The notes under the pieces are model-generated. The model ran no database searches. It was not told where the DNA came from and saw only the letters and a program-made list of their open reading frames with translations. A stretch of 64,000 nt of DNA, from contig CH003306.1 of the NCBI GenBank assembly GCA_000149265.1, forward strand, positions 78,177-142,176, in the 5' to 3' direction. The translations under genes were made by a program, and so were the position numbers. Below are positions 1 to 13,591 of the stretch, in pieces (within the stretch, counting starts at the first letter, position 1; the number at the start of each line of letters is the position of its first letter). The DNA is from Ciona savignyi. Lineage: Eukaryota > Chordata > Ascidiacea > Phlebobranchia > Cionidae.

Positions 1-425
1 TCTCTTATCTTAATCTTTCAAGCATGTAATTATGGTTCATATATGCTCTTCTATGTTATAATTTTTTTAATTATTTTCAAAAAATTAAATATTAAAGATT
101 TTAATGGTAGAATACTTCTGAATATATTAAGGGATGAGAAAATGCAGGGGATAAGGGGAGACAATATAAGAGCGATTGTCATTATAACATTGAGTCAACA
201 GTAGTTATTGCTGTCTATTAATTACAATGAAACTTTTTCTTCTTTTTTATTCTATTAAAACACTGAATTCAGCCAACAACCCACTAACTACATTTGCAAT
301 TGACAGACCAAATTTATAATAGGTGATACAAGTGAGTTAATCAACCGAAAAACAATACACCCTGGTCTGATATGTATTTAAAATTGATCTGCACTTTTTG
401 TTGATCTTTGTTTGTAAAATGACAG

Positions 426-2920
426 GACACCTTGATTGAGAAACTTCGTCTGAAAAACTCAACATTGAAAGTCCAGAAGAAAAAACTGCAACTTCAGTTA
501 AAACAGGTTGGTTTGAAAAACCCATTTTTTAACTTTAAAATTCTAGCTTAAAATATAACTATCAAATTGAGAAATTAAAGGATTCTCATTTGGGTATTAA
601 ACTTTGAATACCTGGCAGTATAAAAATACAGTTAATCACATGGAATCACTATCAAATCGACCGAGCTATTATACTTGATAATTCAGTTTGGTTGGTTTTT
701 TGATATTTAATTACTACAACCAGATTACATTGTTTTATGTGCTTTGGCCAGGTGTAAACCAGATAGTTTGACATGCTCTAATTGGTAAGTTGAACTTGAA
801 TGTCTTTTTGCTTTTCGAACCCAGAAAGAAGAAATGGGGGAAGTATTGCACGAAGTGGATTTCAACCAACTGAAGATAGAAAATCAACAATATTTGGAAA
901 AAATTGACGAAAAAAATCAAGAATTACTGAGACTGAAACTCATGGCTGGAAATACTTTGCAAGTTCTGAATCTGTACAAGGTTGGACTAAATAATTTGAT
1001 ATCATGTTTATATTAAAAAATAATCTTATTGCTTAATTGTGAATTGTGCAATACTGCATACCCATAGTTAAGTTGTGCCATATTGCATAGCCAAATTAGG
1101 TTGTTTTGATGCATACCAAATATTAATATGGTTAGTAGCTGTAATATTTAATTCTATTTTTTAATTTAAGGATCCCAATAATATTCTCTCAATACTCACA
1201 TTAATCCCTAATCAAATTTGGTCCACAGCATTTTCTTAACAGTAAATTATCTATCGCAGAAAAAGCTCCACACACTAACGGCAGACGCTGAGAGGTTGCA
1301 AACAGAAATTGCATCAAGGGAAGAAATGCTTTTGAAATTTGCTGCCGAAACCGTAACTGTTGAGGAGGTAGTCAAGTTTTATATCCAAAGACCATTTGTA
1401 TTTAGATGTATTTCTTATATAGTCTAGGACAGTGGTTCCCAACCTTTTTGTCTTGGTGACCCCCTTAAAAATTTTCGAAGATTCCGTGATCCACACTTAT
1501 ATTCTATCCTAAATGCAAAATTAGAAAGTTAGCACAAAAATGTTTTTACTTGCATTTATTAACAAATCAGTGGCGATGGTTGACCTTGTAGGTCTGCAGC
1601 TAAACGTATATGATGCTCCCCTTCCCTATTTTACCAATTCCAAGTCTTGACTGATTTCTGTTGTATAATATACTAAGCTACCCAATTTTCCGTTATTGTA
1701 TGTTTACAGTCATGTGGTCATAGTGTATGACATCACAGTGGACGATATGACATCACAGTGGACGCAAACTAATGCAATAATATTGTGCTACAAAGCAATC
1801 CGAATGAAATGTCTCAATGAAAAATTATGCTTGGGATAGCACATATTACGAGGGTACCGGTGTACCCAGTCCTATTGACATTTACCCTTGTTTTTACATT
1901 AGCAACAGCTTTGCTGCCCCCTTTAACATGCTTTGACCCCCAGGTTGGGAACCACTGGTCTGGGATATGAAACTTATGTATATTCTACATATGGGTTGTT
2001 ATAACTCGGTACTCATCAGATCGCCTTGTGTCCACTATACATAATTCAATCACTGATTGTATAACCTTCTGACTGACGGCTGAGCCATATCAGCAAACCT
2101 TTAAATGAATAGTTTTGTTCAATTTTTTCGCCGAATAGATTGGTCGGTTGATGCGACCCCTGTCAACCTAAGGGTTAAAGGTTTAAAACTGACCGCTAGC
2201 TAGTCGGTTGTGTCCTTGGGCAAGCGACATAGCTAAATGAATTAATTTATCTGATTGTTTTTCTGTTTAATCTTTTCACCAGGAGAGATTAGCTGCTGAA
2301 AAAAAGAACTGCCAGCTTCGTCAACGCTTTGCAGATTACAAAGTCCCAGATGTGCAAGAGTATGTGGAGAAAAAGGCAAATTTGATAGAACTACAGAAGG
2401 TTGTTAAAAGTTGGGAGAGAAAAGTAGAAATTGCCCAGGTGATGTTTTCGAATATGTTTTTGGGATTAGGGAGAGTCATTTTAATTTTCAAAGCAAAAAA
2501 ACATTTGTTGTTTTCCGATGACATGAAATTACTTCACTCAATAGTGAGAATATAGTTGATAATACGGACATTCATCCCATGGTATGGCCGCTTATATTTT
2601 TTCCATGGTCATGATTGAAACCAGTCGCTTGTAAGTCAGTTGTGTCCTTGGGCTAAGCTGCATATAGTGTTTAAACTTAGTGGATTAATGGGTCAAACAG
2701 AAATCGTAGCTATGCCTTTATGATATTCAAGACATTGCAATAGATTTAATATCCCGACTGTGGTGACGGAGTAATTTGGCATTCGATGAGCATCCTATCT
2801 TACCCCAAAAACTTAAACTAAGTTACTTTAAAGATGGCGCTCAAAACCCACAAGAAATATTGGAAACAGATTTGGAACCAGAGTCAACAGCAGAATGTTT
2901 GGATGCAGGATACGAAATAA
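426..2920 (+). CDS. CCDC113: CCDC113/CFAP263-like ciliary coiled-coil protein, 3' part (5 exons)
   Basis: Five exons keep one frame: 426-506, 825-980, 1260-1367, 2283-2438 and 2834-2920 (TAA stop). All junctions are phase 0 with AG/GT borders, giving about 195 residues, roughly the C-terminal half of the usual length (near 380). The start lies left of the window. The protein is a charged, almost continuous coiled coil. Exon 2 carries the stretch EMGEVLHEVDF followed by QLKIEN and QELLRLKL, which I recognise as the core of CCDC113. The next exons give a WERKVEIAQ segment and a short MALKTHKKYW tail ending at the stop. Family knowledge: CCDC113 (CFAP263) works with CCDC96 at centriolar satellites and motile cilia or flagella, so the expected site of action is the axoneme or ciliary base. 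The acceptor of the last exon (…TTTAAAG) has a poor pyrimidine tract and is the weakest junction. Intron 3 carries a hAT-like MITE and a SINE fragment. Confidence 0.85.
1422..1965. mobile_element. hAT-like MITE with 8-bp target duplication
   Basis: The element spans 1430-1957, inside the third intron of the CCDC113-like gene. Its ends are inverted: CAGTGGTTCCCAACC at the left and GGTTGGGAACCACTG at the right. It is flanked by GTCTAGGA (1422-1429) and GTCTGGGA (1958-1965), an 8-bp target duplication with one mismatch. Terminal CAGNGG motifs and 8-bp duplications are typical of hAT elements. No transposase reading frame is present, so it is non-autonomous. An internal tandem copy of ATGACATCACAGTGGACG lies near 1727-1764. 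Confidence 0.8.
2140..2240 (+). repeat. SINE-like fragment (TGTCCTTGGGCAAG family)
   Basis: A fragment in the CCDC113 intron with CTAGTCGGTTGTGTCC followed by TTGGGCAAGCGAC, the conserved core shared with copies at 40210, 40996, 45085, 51575 and 59450. A second diverged fragment with TTGTGTCCTTGGGC lies at about 2600-2790 in the next intron. Both are degraded and only the core is easily aligned by eye. Confidence 0.6.
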
Positions 2921-5163
2921 TTTTTTTGTAAATTCTTCAACATGAAACTGTACGTTGATTTTTGTGTTGAAATAGATTCTGTCAAATGTGCATTGCCCTT
3001 CCCTCTTGAGTTGTTTGTATTCAAAAATACATAATGTGTATGTTGTCAATTCATTTTTTTGCTCACGATTCTACGTCGAACACTCAGCCCTGGAATCGCT
3101 AGTAAAAATATCAGTGGCCGGCTGATAGCTTTGTTTTTGGCAAGGCACTTCCTAATGTTGTCTGCAATTCGTAGAATTAAAAGGGTTTGAAAAGTGTTTG
3201 TCCATTTAACTTGGCGGCGAGTACTTAGTATTTTGGTGAAATTATCCTTTCTTTTCCGACAGCCAAGGATAAACCATACGAACATCGTATATTACTGCTC
3301 CGAAAATCGCAAACGAAATCATACTACAAATACAGTACATTTTATTATTAAAATGTATAAAAAATTTAGTCTCCTGTTTAGTGACAAATTATCTTTGACG
3401 AGTGGTTGTAAACGAAAAGTTAATGGGATTACATTATACAAATTAAGTCAGTAGCTCAGTGTGTATGTACACGTCAGTGAGGTTGCGCACCGGTGTTTGT
3501 TTTTTTATACCAAGCGTACTACTTGCGAGTCAGCTGATAAATTCACCTGTGGATTGGTCGGCAACTGTGTGTGTGGACCGGGCTTATAATTTTGAGCGTC
3601 AATGTTTTAATCAAGAGATAGTGGGGTCAAGACCACCCTAACTTAGCCCGATCTGTTCTAGGTCAAACAAGTGTACTGATAGGGGAAGGTACGTCGTAAA
3701 CTTACACTATAGGCCTACATTACAATAGCTCTGTATATAACAACACCTCAATTGACGGTGTGCACGAGGTCATTTAACATTTTTTTTATTCACGATGATA
3801 ATAGGCTACACCTACGTTGTTGCGTTTACTTTCTGAATATTTATTTCCTTGAAATTTATTAAAAAAATATGGGATTTGTTAAATGTTTAAAAAAATCGGG
3901 TAAGCATTTTTAAAAATTGTCGGCCACTAGATTAGCCTACTGCGTTTTCGCTTGTAATTTATCTCCAAATTCATCCACTTTTTATTAAATAATGCTGATT
4001 TAGAAAATTTTCCAGTTTGACCAACCCATCATTGCGACATTAAATACCCTAAATGCTTTTTAAACAGTAGGCTTACTCTACAAAGCAAATTCTTAGGAAC
4101 TTCATGGGAAATCGCGAAGATCATATTTATTGGCAGACCGAAATCGATTAAGTTTTTATTATTGACACTTGTTTTCCTACCGGATCAGATAACGTACCAT
4201 CTGTAATATGTTGGGCTCAAACAAGCTTGTGCAAACACTTACTTAAAACTGGTATCAAGATAAAAAAATTCACACGCGCCTGTGCTGTTTTATTGTGAAT
4301 ACGAACCACTGTTTTCTTCACGGCCCTTTCAGTTCTTAAAATGAACAAAAATGTTCATAATAAAACAAAATCACGCATAAACACATTTCTTCTATATATA
4401 ATTGGCGTGTTGGTTAGTATACACACTAAAAAAGCAAATCCCATTTCAAATACCAGAGCAGCCTATATTTAAATAAACCATTATTTTGCCATCAATACCT
4501 GTACAATATTCAGCTGTCTAATCAACAACTGTTTTTCCACACCTAACAAGAATAGTGTGTTTTAAAATGTTAACTTGCCACGTTCCTTTTTAGATTCGGT
4601 GTCGCACAACTGCCACCTGACGTGTATACTGTGTGAAATGCACAGGTGTCGATATTAATAGACGACGCTAAAAATATACAGAACAAGGCGAATATAGCTG
4701 CATTCATATTAGAACGATTGCTCGCAAGTCCCAAACACTTGGAACTACGCATTCAATAACCGAGAACTTCGCCTTGACAATTAAACGTGGACGAAAAGCG
4801 TCGCTTAATTGGGAGGAACTGTGTAAAGCAAGGGTAGGCTAAATTATCCCGGCGCTGATTGCTCCACATTAGCTTGTATTGCCACCAGCATGTATATGCT
4901 GGATATGGCGGCTCAGCTGAAGTGGCTATGAGTGGCACTGAAGAGGAGTCAGTATAACGCATATCGTCATGAACAACCTGTTGTGTAAACGAAAGACAAC
5001 TGAAATGATACAGTAGCTTTGTATGTATTGTGTAAGGGTAATAGCGACATTAAGGAGTAAGTTTGTACAAACAGGTGTACGACGCAGTTTCAGTGTTCTG
5101 TTAATCTAATTTGGTTTGTCTTACCGAACAGAGGAGCTCAGGTAAAATTTTCGAAAACTAAGG
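2921..5163. other. Intergenic region between CCDC113 and ESRP
   Basis: About 2.2 kb with only short, frame-inconsistent reading frames. It should hold the 3' untranslated end of the CCDC113-like transcript and the promoter and 5' untranslated region of the ESRP gene. I see no convincing exon, RNA gene or complete repeat. A TAA stop at 5143-5145, in frame with the ESRP start, marks the 5' limit of the ESRP coding sequence. Confidence 0.5.
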
Positions 5164-8100
5164 ATGATAACCCGGAATCCGGATACGAAGAGTGGCCATT
5201 TTTGTGATGTGTTGGTACTCTTGTACTGTGGAACCAACGGCGAGAATTCGCCTGAATTGTTGGGAAGCGATGAAAGTGAATTGGTTATCATAGCATGGCA
5301 GCTGTTGGATTTACAACTGAATCAGGTAAGCAAATATTTTTCACCTAAACGGTTTTCAATGAAACCTGCAATCGAATTATCGGGCGGTTTGTTTATTTCG
5401 AATACTTCCGCTGGTGAGTTTTTTTTATATATCTACGCGCATGTAAGACGCTGTCACCCTATAAAAGTTCGAAAACACCTGCAGTGGAAATAAAAGAGAA
5501 ATTACGGTGTAGTCTTAGGAGGCCGTGTATATATATAAAGTGTATGGGGTTGGGGGGTTAAAAGTTTTGTGGCCGAATGGTTAGCGCGATCGATTCATAT
5601 ACTGCATGCAATTAAAAATTGGACTCGGTGACTAGCCAGCCCATCAGGTGTTTTGAACCTGCTGCGAAAAAAGATATAAATTCATTAAGTGCTGTTATTG
5701 TGTTGTATATATATAGACACCTATATTCTGCAGACTGGTGATATCCACTACATATGTGTGCAAAGCGAGAGTGATAGCACACAGAAGAATAAGTGGAAAG
5801 AGATAACGGGGATCAGTGAAGGAGTTGTCGCAAATGCACCGGTGTTTGCTGATGCGATACAACAGGTAAAAGAACAATCTTATTTAGATACTAAATATAC
5901 TCTACGTATCCACTCGTGTATATTTGTTCTAAAATGGAATGTCGTATATAGAGTGCAGCAACGTTTTCTCTGTCGATTTTATTTTATCGTTTCATTAACT
6001 GGGTTCGATCAATAACACTATTATTCTATTTTAGTTTGAACATGCAATTCGCAACGAACTTAACGAAAAAGGCAGAACCTGTAGTTTTGCTTTGTGTACC
6101 GACGGCCAGGCGCATATTAGGCAAGTGCTTATGCCTACCTCCATTCGGGACAACACTCAGCTGCCGGAGTTCTGCTACAGGTAGATAGCCTTTATTACTG
6201 TGTGGTTGGTTCATCTTCTGAACGAGAGTTGCTTTTTTTAGCTTTTTCGACCTTAAAAAGGAATTTTCGCGTTGCTGTCCTGATACGAGTCCTCCCAACG
6301 CCATGGACTGCGACTTTCAGAACTACACCTCGATCGAAGACATGCTGAACTGTATCCTTTTCTTTCTATGTATATTGGCAAAAATGTATCTTTGCTAAAC
6401 AATGATCATATAAAGACTCTGTAAAATAACACGTACCACCTGCCATCTTTATTCGTCGACTAAAATGTCTTATTTACAGTTTTTCTTTTTGCTTAACTTT
6501 TTATTCCTTAGCCATAAGTGCACCAGACCTACAGGTTAACGTTAAGGAGCACGACACATTCGGTGTGGACCACGTGAGGCGCATGAGTTCTGTGGTACAG
6601 TTGCTCATATCTACAAAATATGGTAAACGCGCAACACATTAGATGATGGGTTTTTAAATTGTTGCTTCTTTGATTTGATTTGCAAGTGTGGTATAGTATA
6701 TTCATGTTTCATACACGTGACTTGTAAAACGCAAGGAGTATTATCATGCGGGCAATCGTCAGATTACCTCTTGTCTGGTTATCGAAGGTAATGCAGTATG
6801 GTATAAGGTTAAGACGTTCTTTTAGTTTTTGTATAAACGACTAATTCGGGTACCTATGATATGTCAATTTATGGGCCTGTTTCCACCATGAAACTATTTT
6901 TAGGTCATGTTTTTGTTGAGCCAGAAACGGTAACAGATCGACTGGAAACGGGGCCTTGGTAAGTTTCTTTAAGGTTTAAAAAACAAAATGTTTTACTATT
7001 AAACTGGCATGTCACGTTAACGCTTGACTGTGTGAGTTTAGTGGCTTGATCGCTTGAGGAGTTAGATTGTAACAGATTATCACGATTAAAGCAATCGAGT
7101 TTAAAAGGACTACGCTACAGTCGTTATAACGCAAGTAATCTTCAGATTACCTCGTGTTCATAATCGGGTTCCCAGAGCTGTTGTAGTGTGTTGTGTACTG
7201 TTAACTTTTAGTTTTTGAGTGATCTCTTTAAATCCACTGAACTGAGGAAATGTTCGTTATAAACACTGCCCAAGGACACATCGCGCAGAAAGTTGTCAAG
7301 ATGTAGATTGAATCCTGTACCTGAACCACCGGGGTTATTCTTTAAGGGCTATGACCTGAACTTGACTTTGTGTACGGATCCTTTAAAGCACGGTGACTAT
7401 GATCACTACACCGACTTGCTTAATGCCGACAAACCTACTTTGTTGTAGCTTAATACCAAAAAACAGCTGAAAAATACGCTTCATGTGCCTTCGGCCTCAT
7501 ACACTAACACATACTCTTTTCAGTATGACTTCCGAACTTATAAACGACAACACTGTAGTTCGGGCAAGGGGTTTACCGTGGCAGGCATCCGACCACGACG
7601 TCGCAAGGTTTTTCAAGGGTTTAAACATACCAAGGTACGGATTGCGAATTTCACGCGTGTACATCAGTGACGTGTTGTTATAAAAGCAGTAATTGTTGTT
7701 TTAAGTAACCGGAGATTCACCTAAGTACCCTGTTATGATTATATACGTTTTACATACCAGCTGCATTCGTGTTGTTTTAATGTAACTTGGTAACTTATTT
7801 GCAACGACCCACTTATAGACATATGACAAACACGTTTGATATTATTTTTTATATATAGGCCTTTTATAATGTGGTGTACGGTTTTTAAGTTCATTCTTTT
7901 TATTTTTCTTTTGCACTCCACTGCTCTTTGGTTTTTGGTTGGTGCTGGTGTCTACGTCATGTCACGTGGTTTTGGTTCGGTGCTGCCATTGGTGGTTGAA
8001 TTTTCAAACACACAATTGTGGGGAATGCCCGTCGGTGATTGGTTGGTGCAGAGGTGGGGCAGCTTTAGTGTTGAACCCGCAGGGGCGGCGGAACGGAGAG

Positions 8101-11100
8101 GCACTAGTTCGATTCGAAAATTCACAACAACGGGATCTCGCGCTGCTTCGCCACAAACACCATATGGGCAATAGATACATTGAGGTACAATTAACCCTTT
8201 TTGTCATTCCTTTTCTCGTACGATCGTGTGGCAGAATAATGAACGCGACCGATACATATACGAACCCCAAAACAAAAACAGTCTTAGTGATGAATCCATA
8301 ATGGGGTCGATACCTGACTTCGTTAAAATTATTTTGTTCCGACATTATTGCACATTTACTCGACGTGAGTAGGCATGCGAGCTCTCTACACGCGCTCATG
8401 ACCATACTAGCGAGCGTTGCGTAAAGTCGAGGCCTGCGCGAGAGCTGTATGCAAACCGCGCCAGGTCCTCGGACGCCGTACACGGTTTACGTCCACGACT
8501 TCAGATTATCCCTTAACAATGAGTTGGGGTCGTATAACACATCAAACAGCGGCTTATGATGGCTGTCGAGCGACGCTGATCAAGGAAACGTGATTCATTG
8601 TGCGTTTCCGAAACACAGATAGAGGCGCATTGATGGCAACATCTCGCCACCACGTCACACGCTCTGCATCGGCCCTAGTTCTAAGAACTAAATTCCGATA
8701 TTCGTATTACAGTACTGTGCAATACTAGTTCCGCTATAGCCACGTAGTTATGGCTTGCTGTGAGGCTGTCTAAAGTAATAGGTACGTTGTGGCGAGAACT
8801 TTAGAATCTAAATCAGTATAGTGATATATATATGTAAGACGTTTATTTATGTACAGGTGTACAGAGCGACAAGCGATGAGTTTCTTAAAGTTGCAGCAGG
8901 TTCGTTTCAGTTAGTAAAACCATAATCTTTACAGACTGTCGGTAAGTTTTCATTTTTTTATGGGAGGGCGTAATATAGGCATATGGAGATTGTATTAAGT
9001 AGACTCGACAAAAATATACTCCTAGGTATAATCTTTTTATCTAGACGTTTTGAAATATAATCAAAGTCCATTCTAATACAACAACATCGACTAATCTGGT
9101 AAATATTGGAATTTAAATTACACTTCCACACGTCCATATTATAAGAGCCGTGTTTCGTATACGAATTGCATACAATAAGATATTGCTTATAGTTTAGTGG
9201 TACTATTTTGCCTATGAATCAGTCGAAAAGTTTTGAATCATTTATGAACTCAGCACAGTAAAATGCTGTTTACAAGCTGCCTGTGTGTTCAATCGAGCTA
9301 ATTTCGTATATTTCCAAATAAAAATTATATGGAAATTAAATAAATACAAAGCCAAAATTTGTAAAATTTGTTTTGGCTTCGTACTTATCCAAGATTTGTT
9401 TATCTTCCATCGCATCAAAGGATTATTGAATTCAATTTCGAAAAACACCATTGGAAATCGTATGTTATTAGATCTTTTCGTGTTGGGTGGGGTTACTTAT
9501 ATATTCTCCATCTACAGGTTCGTCTTGTGAAGCAATCCACTTTCTGTCTAAAGAAGGAGAGGCAATAGTGCGCATGCGCGGTCTGCCTTTCACTGCTGTA
9601 GCTCGAGACATTGTAAGTTTTAACCTTGGAAAGTGTTTTATCTGAGTTAACTTTCAAGCCAAAATTTCACCGAACTGTAGGTAAACGGTAAATGTACACT
9701 TAACAAGCTAAAATAAATGGTAGATAACAAAGAGTCGTAAACACGCCATTTTCTTTAATTGCACCACAATTGATCGTTAACTAGTTGACCTTTTAAATGG
9801 TATACGTGCCAAGGGGTATCACAATTAAATTACGTGCACGATATATAATGAGATTTGCATAAAATTAGCGATTAAACTGTGCTTACTCGGTGCAGCTTTG
9901 CAATATTACTTTAAGCGAAATTGCATAATCCCAAATGAAACAAACACCAGAAAATAGTGAGAGGCAAATTAAAAGACCTCCCTGAATTTCGCCGTAGTAA
10001 AGTGCAATGTTGGGTGTACTATTTAACATCCGTATTAAACAGGTTGATTTTTTTGGTGACGATATACCAGTAGCCCACGACGAAGGAGGAATACTGTTGG
10101 TGAAGTACGCTGACGGACGTCCAACTGGTGACGCATTTGTGTTATTCTCAAGTGAACAGGTTAATCACCATTCCGCATTTAGACTTGCATGCATTCGTGT
10201 GAGATATCGTGTGTAATATAGATGATGATTTGCTTTTTGTTCAATGAATGCCATACTAGCTTGTCTATACGTTTCTAATACGCACGATCGTGGCTTTATA
10301 TTAATGAAGTTGTAATGAATGAATGTATACGGTATGATTGTGCAATTAGATTTTAATAATTCACAGCAAGCTCTAATTAAATCACATTATCAGGGCAATT
10401 TTTCCTAGAAGATTTCAACGTATGGTATAATGACTTGTATTACTCCTAGATCGCAGTCGCTGCTTTGAACAAGCATAAACTGACGCTCGGTAAACGATAC
10501 GTCGAGATTTTCAAGAGCACAGCTGCCGAGGTCCAACAGGTAGGCGGTGGTTTGTTGGCCATTTAGAGAGTAATCTTGTGTATAACGTAATTAGCCGAGG
10601 TTAATTTAATCGCAGTCTTGTCTTTCTACTTGATTTGTTTCGACGGAGAGCATAATATGTGATTGTTCACGACTTGTTTAGACTTTAAAACTTTTACGCC
10701 CCAGGGCAAGTTTTATCAGTGCGCAACTTTCTTGATTACTACATTCGGTAACAGCGTCCGTACATTTAGGTAACTGCCATCTAGACTAGAGGTAAAGGAT
10801 CGCTTTGTTTTCGCAAACATGTTAAATGTGAAAAAGGCCAATCGAAAATATAAGGGCAAGTGGATTTTAAGATCAGTTATACCAAATTAATACGGTGTAT
10901 ATATGCTTTAGGGTGTATCTAAGGTGTTTGGTGTTTTATGCTAGTGTTTGGTGTTTAATTAACGTAACAAAAATCAGCTTAGTTAATAACATCGTTTTGT
11001 TTGGACTTAATAAAGCTTGGTGATCTAATACTTTGAAAGTAAGTTACAAAAATTTTCAATTTATGTCATTGCTTCCTTTTAAATTTACATCTAAATGTTG

Positions 11101-13591
11101 CTGTAATAAACAAACACGGTTTTGTGTTGCTCCGAGCATGTGTGTTTTCTGTATCTTTTTGCTCATAACTGTACATTGGTGACATATATTGCTGCTGGAA
11201 AAATAAAGCCGAAGGTGATAACAATTCATACAACACAAGGCGGTGGATGTAAGAGCATCCGATGTTTATCTGATATCGGTGTCCAAGTTGTGTACTCAAC
11301 TGTCGAAATGTCAGCTTTTTGTGTTATGTAAGTGATGAATTTTGCAGGTTCTAAGCCGCCATATGACGAGTCCAATCATACCAACAATGCCCGCCCCAGC
11401 AATGCCACTGTCCTTTGTAGCAGGTGGACATCATATGTTTGGCCCACAGATTATACCACCTCAACAACAGGCGGTCCCGATCGGTTCTGTACGAAACTGC
11501 ATTCGGTAGGTTTGAGAAATAATATTATTTTTGTACAAGTAGATTTACTGTTCCAAAGTGACCTCGTGAATTTGTGATATACTTTTGTACCTACTTGTTG
11601 TCAATGTATGGGCCTTTATACGTGGTCAGCTGCTGTAAGATATCCGGGGATAAGATAAAAAATAATCAAACCTTACTACAGGCTGCGAGGGATGCCGTAT
11701 TCCGCCACAGTCGAGGATATCACATTGTTCTTGGGTGATTTGGCTTGCTGTATACTACCGCATGGGATCCACATGGTTTTAAATCAACAAGTAAGTCCCG
11801 AATACACCACCACCGTGTAAACAACAGTGCGAGCGTAGTATATCACGGAATTACTTTTAAATAGGGTCGACCTTCCGGTGACGCATTCATTCAACTGTCA
11901 TCGGTGGAAAAATGCAGCATGGCCGCCCTCGATGTGAGTAAGGGCGGTTGCCATAAGAAACACATGGGCGAGAGGTACGTTGAGGTGTTCCAGTGTTCTG
12001 GTGACGAAATGAATATGGTGCTAATGGGTGGAACGCTCAATCGTAACGGCATGCTACCTCCTCCGGGAATGGGTGAGTGGATTATTGTTGACTATTGTAG
12101 ACAACTAACATTTTAAATGGAAGTGTTGTTGTCGCCCCTGTTTCTAATATATCCGATCAGGCTGTTTTTACTACAATTGTACATATCGTTATTTTTTTGG
12201 TTTAATATAATGCGTTTACCCGTGCATGTACCTTGGTCAACTTATAATAACACTATTAGTAGCCTGTTCTGTATGTTATGTTAAAATTTCGAGTTAACTC
12301 GCTTCTAACCATTGGGACGTTTAAATATATAAACCACACTGGTCGCCTTTTAACCATTGAGACTTATGAATATAAACCACACGCCTTTTAACCGTTATTT
12401 TTATTCTCAGAGCCAATGCCTGCGCCCCCGGTATCGGTACCCGCGACATTCCCAGCACATCCTGCACCCGTGTCGGCCCCATTTATCCTCCAGACTCCGC
12501 ACGGGGCGCTATTAATGCACTCGCCCCTACCACAGTCCCATGGCATCCAGCCAACACATCCCATTGAGATCATACATCCGCATACTCTCTTCGCGGCAGC
12601 GCCAAGAACGATCTACCAGCAGGTAAGCTCAGAAACACAATATCCCTGTAAACCAAGCCAATAGTTGTGCATCATTTTGAGGTGACATTTCACCGAGATA
12701 TATACGCTTCTGTTTGTGTGATGGAACTGATTCTCGTAGCGTAATATCTCACGCGCTTGGTATTGGGTATATCAGAATATTCGGTGTCAGTTTACATTTT
12801 TGATTTTCGTTGACAGCCAGCGTACTTGCCGTACACTCCATATCTCCCCACACCACCTGTGTCACCAACCACTCCGCCAGCAATGCCAATCCAACAAGCC
12901 AACCAACCGCCGATCCCGGTGCAAGGAAGCGGAATCCAAGTCCGAATGCAGGGAATGCCCTTTAACGCAGGAGTGACCGACATTTTGAGCTTTTTCAAAG
13001 GATTTAACGTAAGTCGAGTGCGAAGTTTTACGAGTGGTATAATTATACAGCGCCTATCCGCTCGTTTCCGTACGTATACTGTGTTATTACGTCAACGCCT
13101 ATTGGACACGTTTACACAAGGCTCATTCTAAATCGCTCGGGGCACATCCAACACAGAAATAATCGCGTTTTGTACCGTGGTGTGCCCGCACCGCAAATAA
13201 TAGAGGCGATGTAAACCATTTGTACTTCTGAATATATATGAAGTTTTTTTCGGTCAGTCGGAAACCTAATTTTAAAACCTCTTATTAAGTTATTGGATTC
13301 AATTATTATGCTATGTTTCAATCAATCCGGAATTACAGGTTTTTATGACTGGCAGCCTCAACACTTTCGTGGTGTAACCGACCTATCAGCTTATCGTATC
13401 GAATTTCAACAAAGGTTTACTTTTTCACACAGATTACATCGGAATCGGTGAAACTGCTGTACAATGACAAATTGCGTCCGACCGGTGAAGCGCTGGTGAC
13501 ATTTCCTAGTCTCGAAGACAGCCATCGGGCGGTCGTGGAAAACAACAGGAAAATGATGGGGAGTCGGTACATAGAACTGCTCCTGATTTAA
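5164..13591 (+). CDS. ESRP: Epithelial splicing regulatory protein (ESRP/Fusilli), 18 exons, complete
   Basis: Exons: 5164-5325, 5734-5865, 6035-6180, 6242-6351, 6512-6622, 6904-6958, 7524-7634, 8052-8184, 8857-8899, 9518-9612, 10043-10159, 10450-10539, 11348-11505, 11682-11790, 11865-12072, 12411-12622, 12817-13008, 13433-13591 (TAA). The sum is 2343 nt, exactly 781 codons, with every junction GT-AG and phase-consistent. The N-terminal ~220 residues match the ESRP nuclease-fold-like domain (LGSDESEL, then SFFDLKKEF). RRM1 (about 248-322) opens with [11 protein letters not shown]2 (about 351-430) has VRMRGLPF and [13 protein letters not shown]3 (about 485-565) has IRLRGMPY and [10 protein letters not shown]. 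After a proline-rich linker, RRM4 (about 702-780) has VRMQGMPF. Family role: a nuclear RNA-binding protein that binds GU-rich sites and directs epithelial alternative splicing, for example of FGFR transcripts. Vertebrate members are about 680-730 residues. The start is supported by an upstream in-frame stop. Confidence 0.95.
5567..5673 (+). repeat. tRNA-derived SINE copy in ESRP intron 1
   Basis: Begins with TGTGGCCGAATGG then TTAGCGCGATCGATTCATA, which resembles a tRNA A box (TGGCnnAGTGG). It ends in an A-rich tail (GCGAAAAAAG). It shares its head with copies at 8224, 58495-58745, 61319 and 62625. It is not an intact tRNA: no cloverleaf can be drawn. Confidence 0.6.
6735..7330 (-). repeat. 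Fragments of TGTCCTTGGGCAAG-family SINE in ESRP introns 5 and 6
   Basis: Two pieces read in the complementary orientation. 6735-6830 has GCGGGCAATCGTCAGATTACC. 7130-7330 has CTTCAGATTACCTCG, a TAGTGTGTTGTGTACTG stretch, and ACTGCCCAAGGACACATCG. They resemble parts of the fuller copy at 40210-40497. The exon at 6904-6958 lies between them. Confidence 0.5.
8224..8320 (+). repeat. tRNA-derived SINE fragment in ESRP intron 8
   Basis: CGTGTGGCAGAATAATGAACG followed by CGACCGATACATATACGAA matches the head of the nested SINE pair at 58495-58745. The downstream part is diverged, and no poly(A) tail is evident. Confidence 0.5.

Noticed and set aside
5567-5620. Functional tRNA gene
   Set aside because: Only an A-box-like head is present. 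There is no anticodon stem or B box in register, and several copies share the same head, so it is SINE-derived.
8004-8483. 159-codon minus-strand frame
   Set aside because: It overlaps an ESRP exon (8052-8184) in antisense, and the remainder is intron with a SINE fragment.
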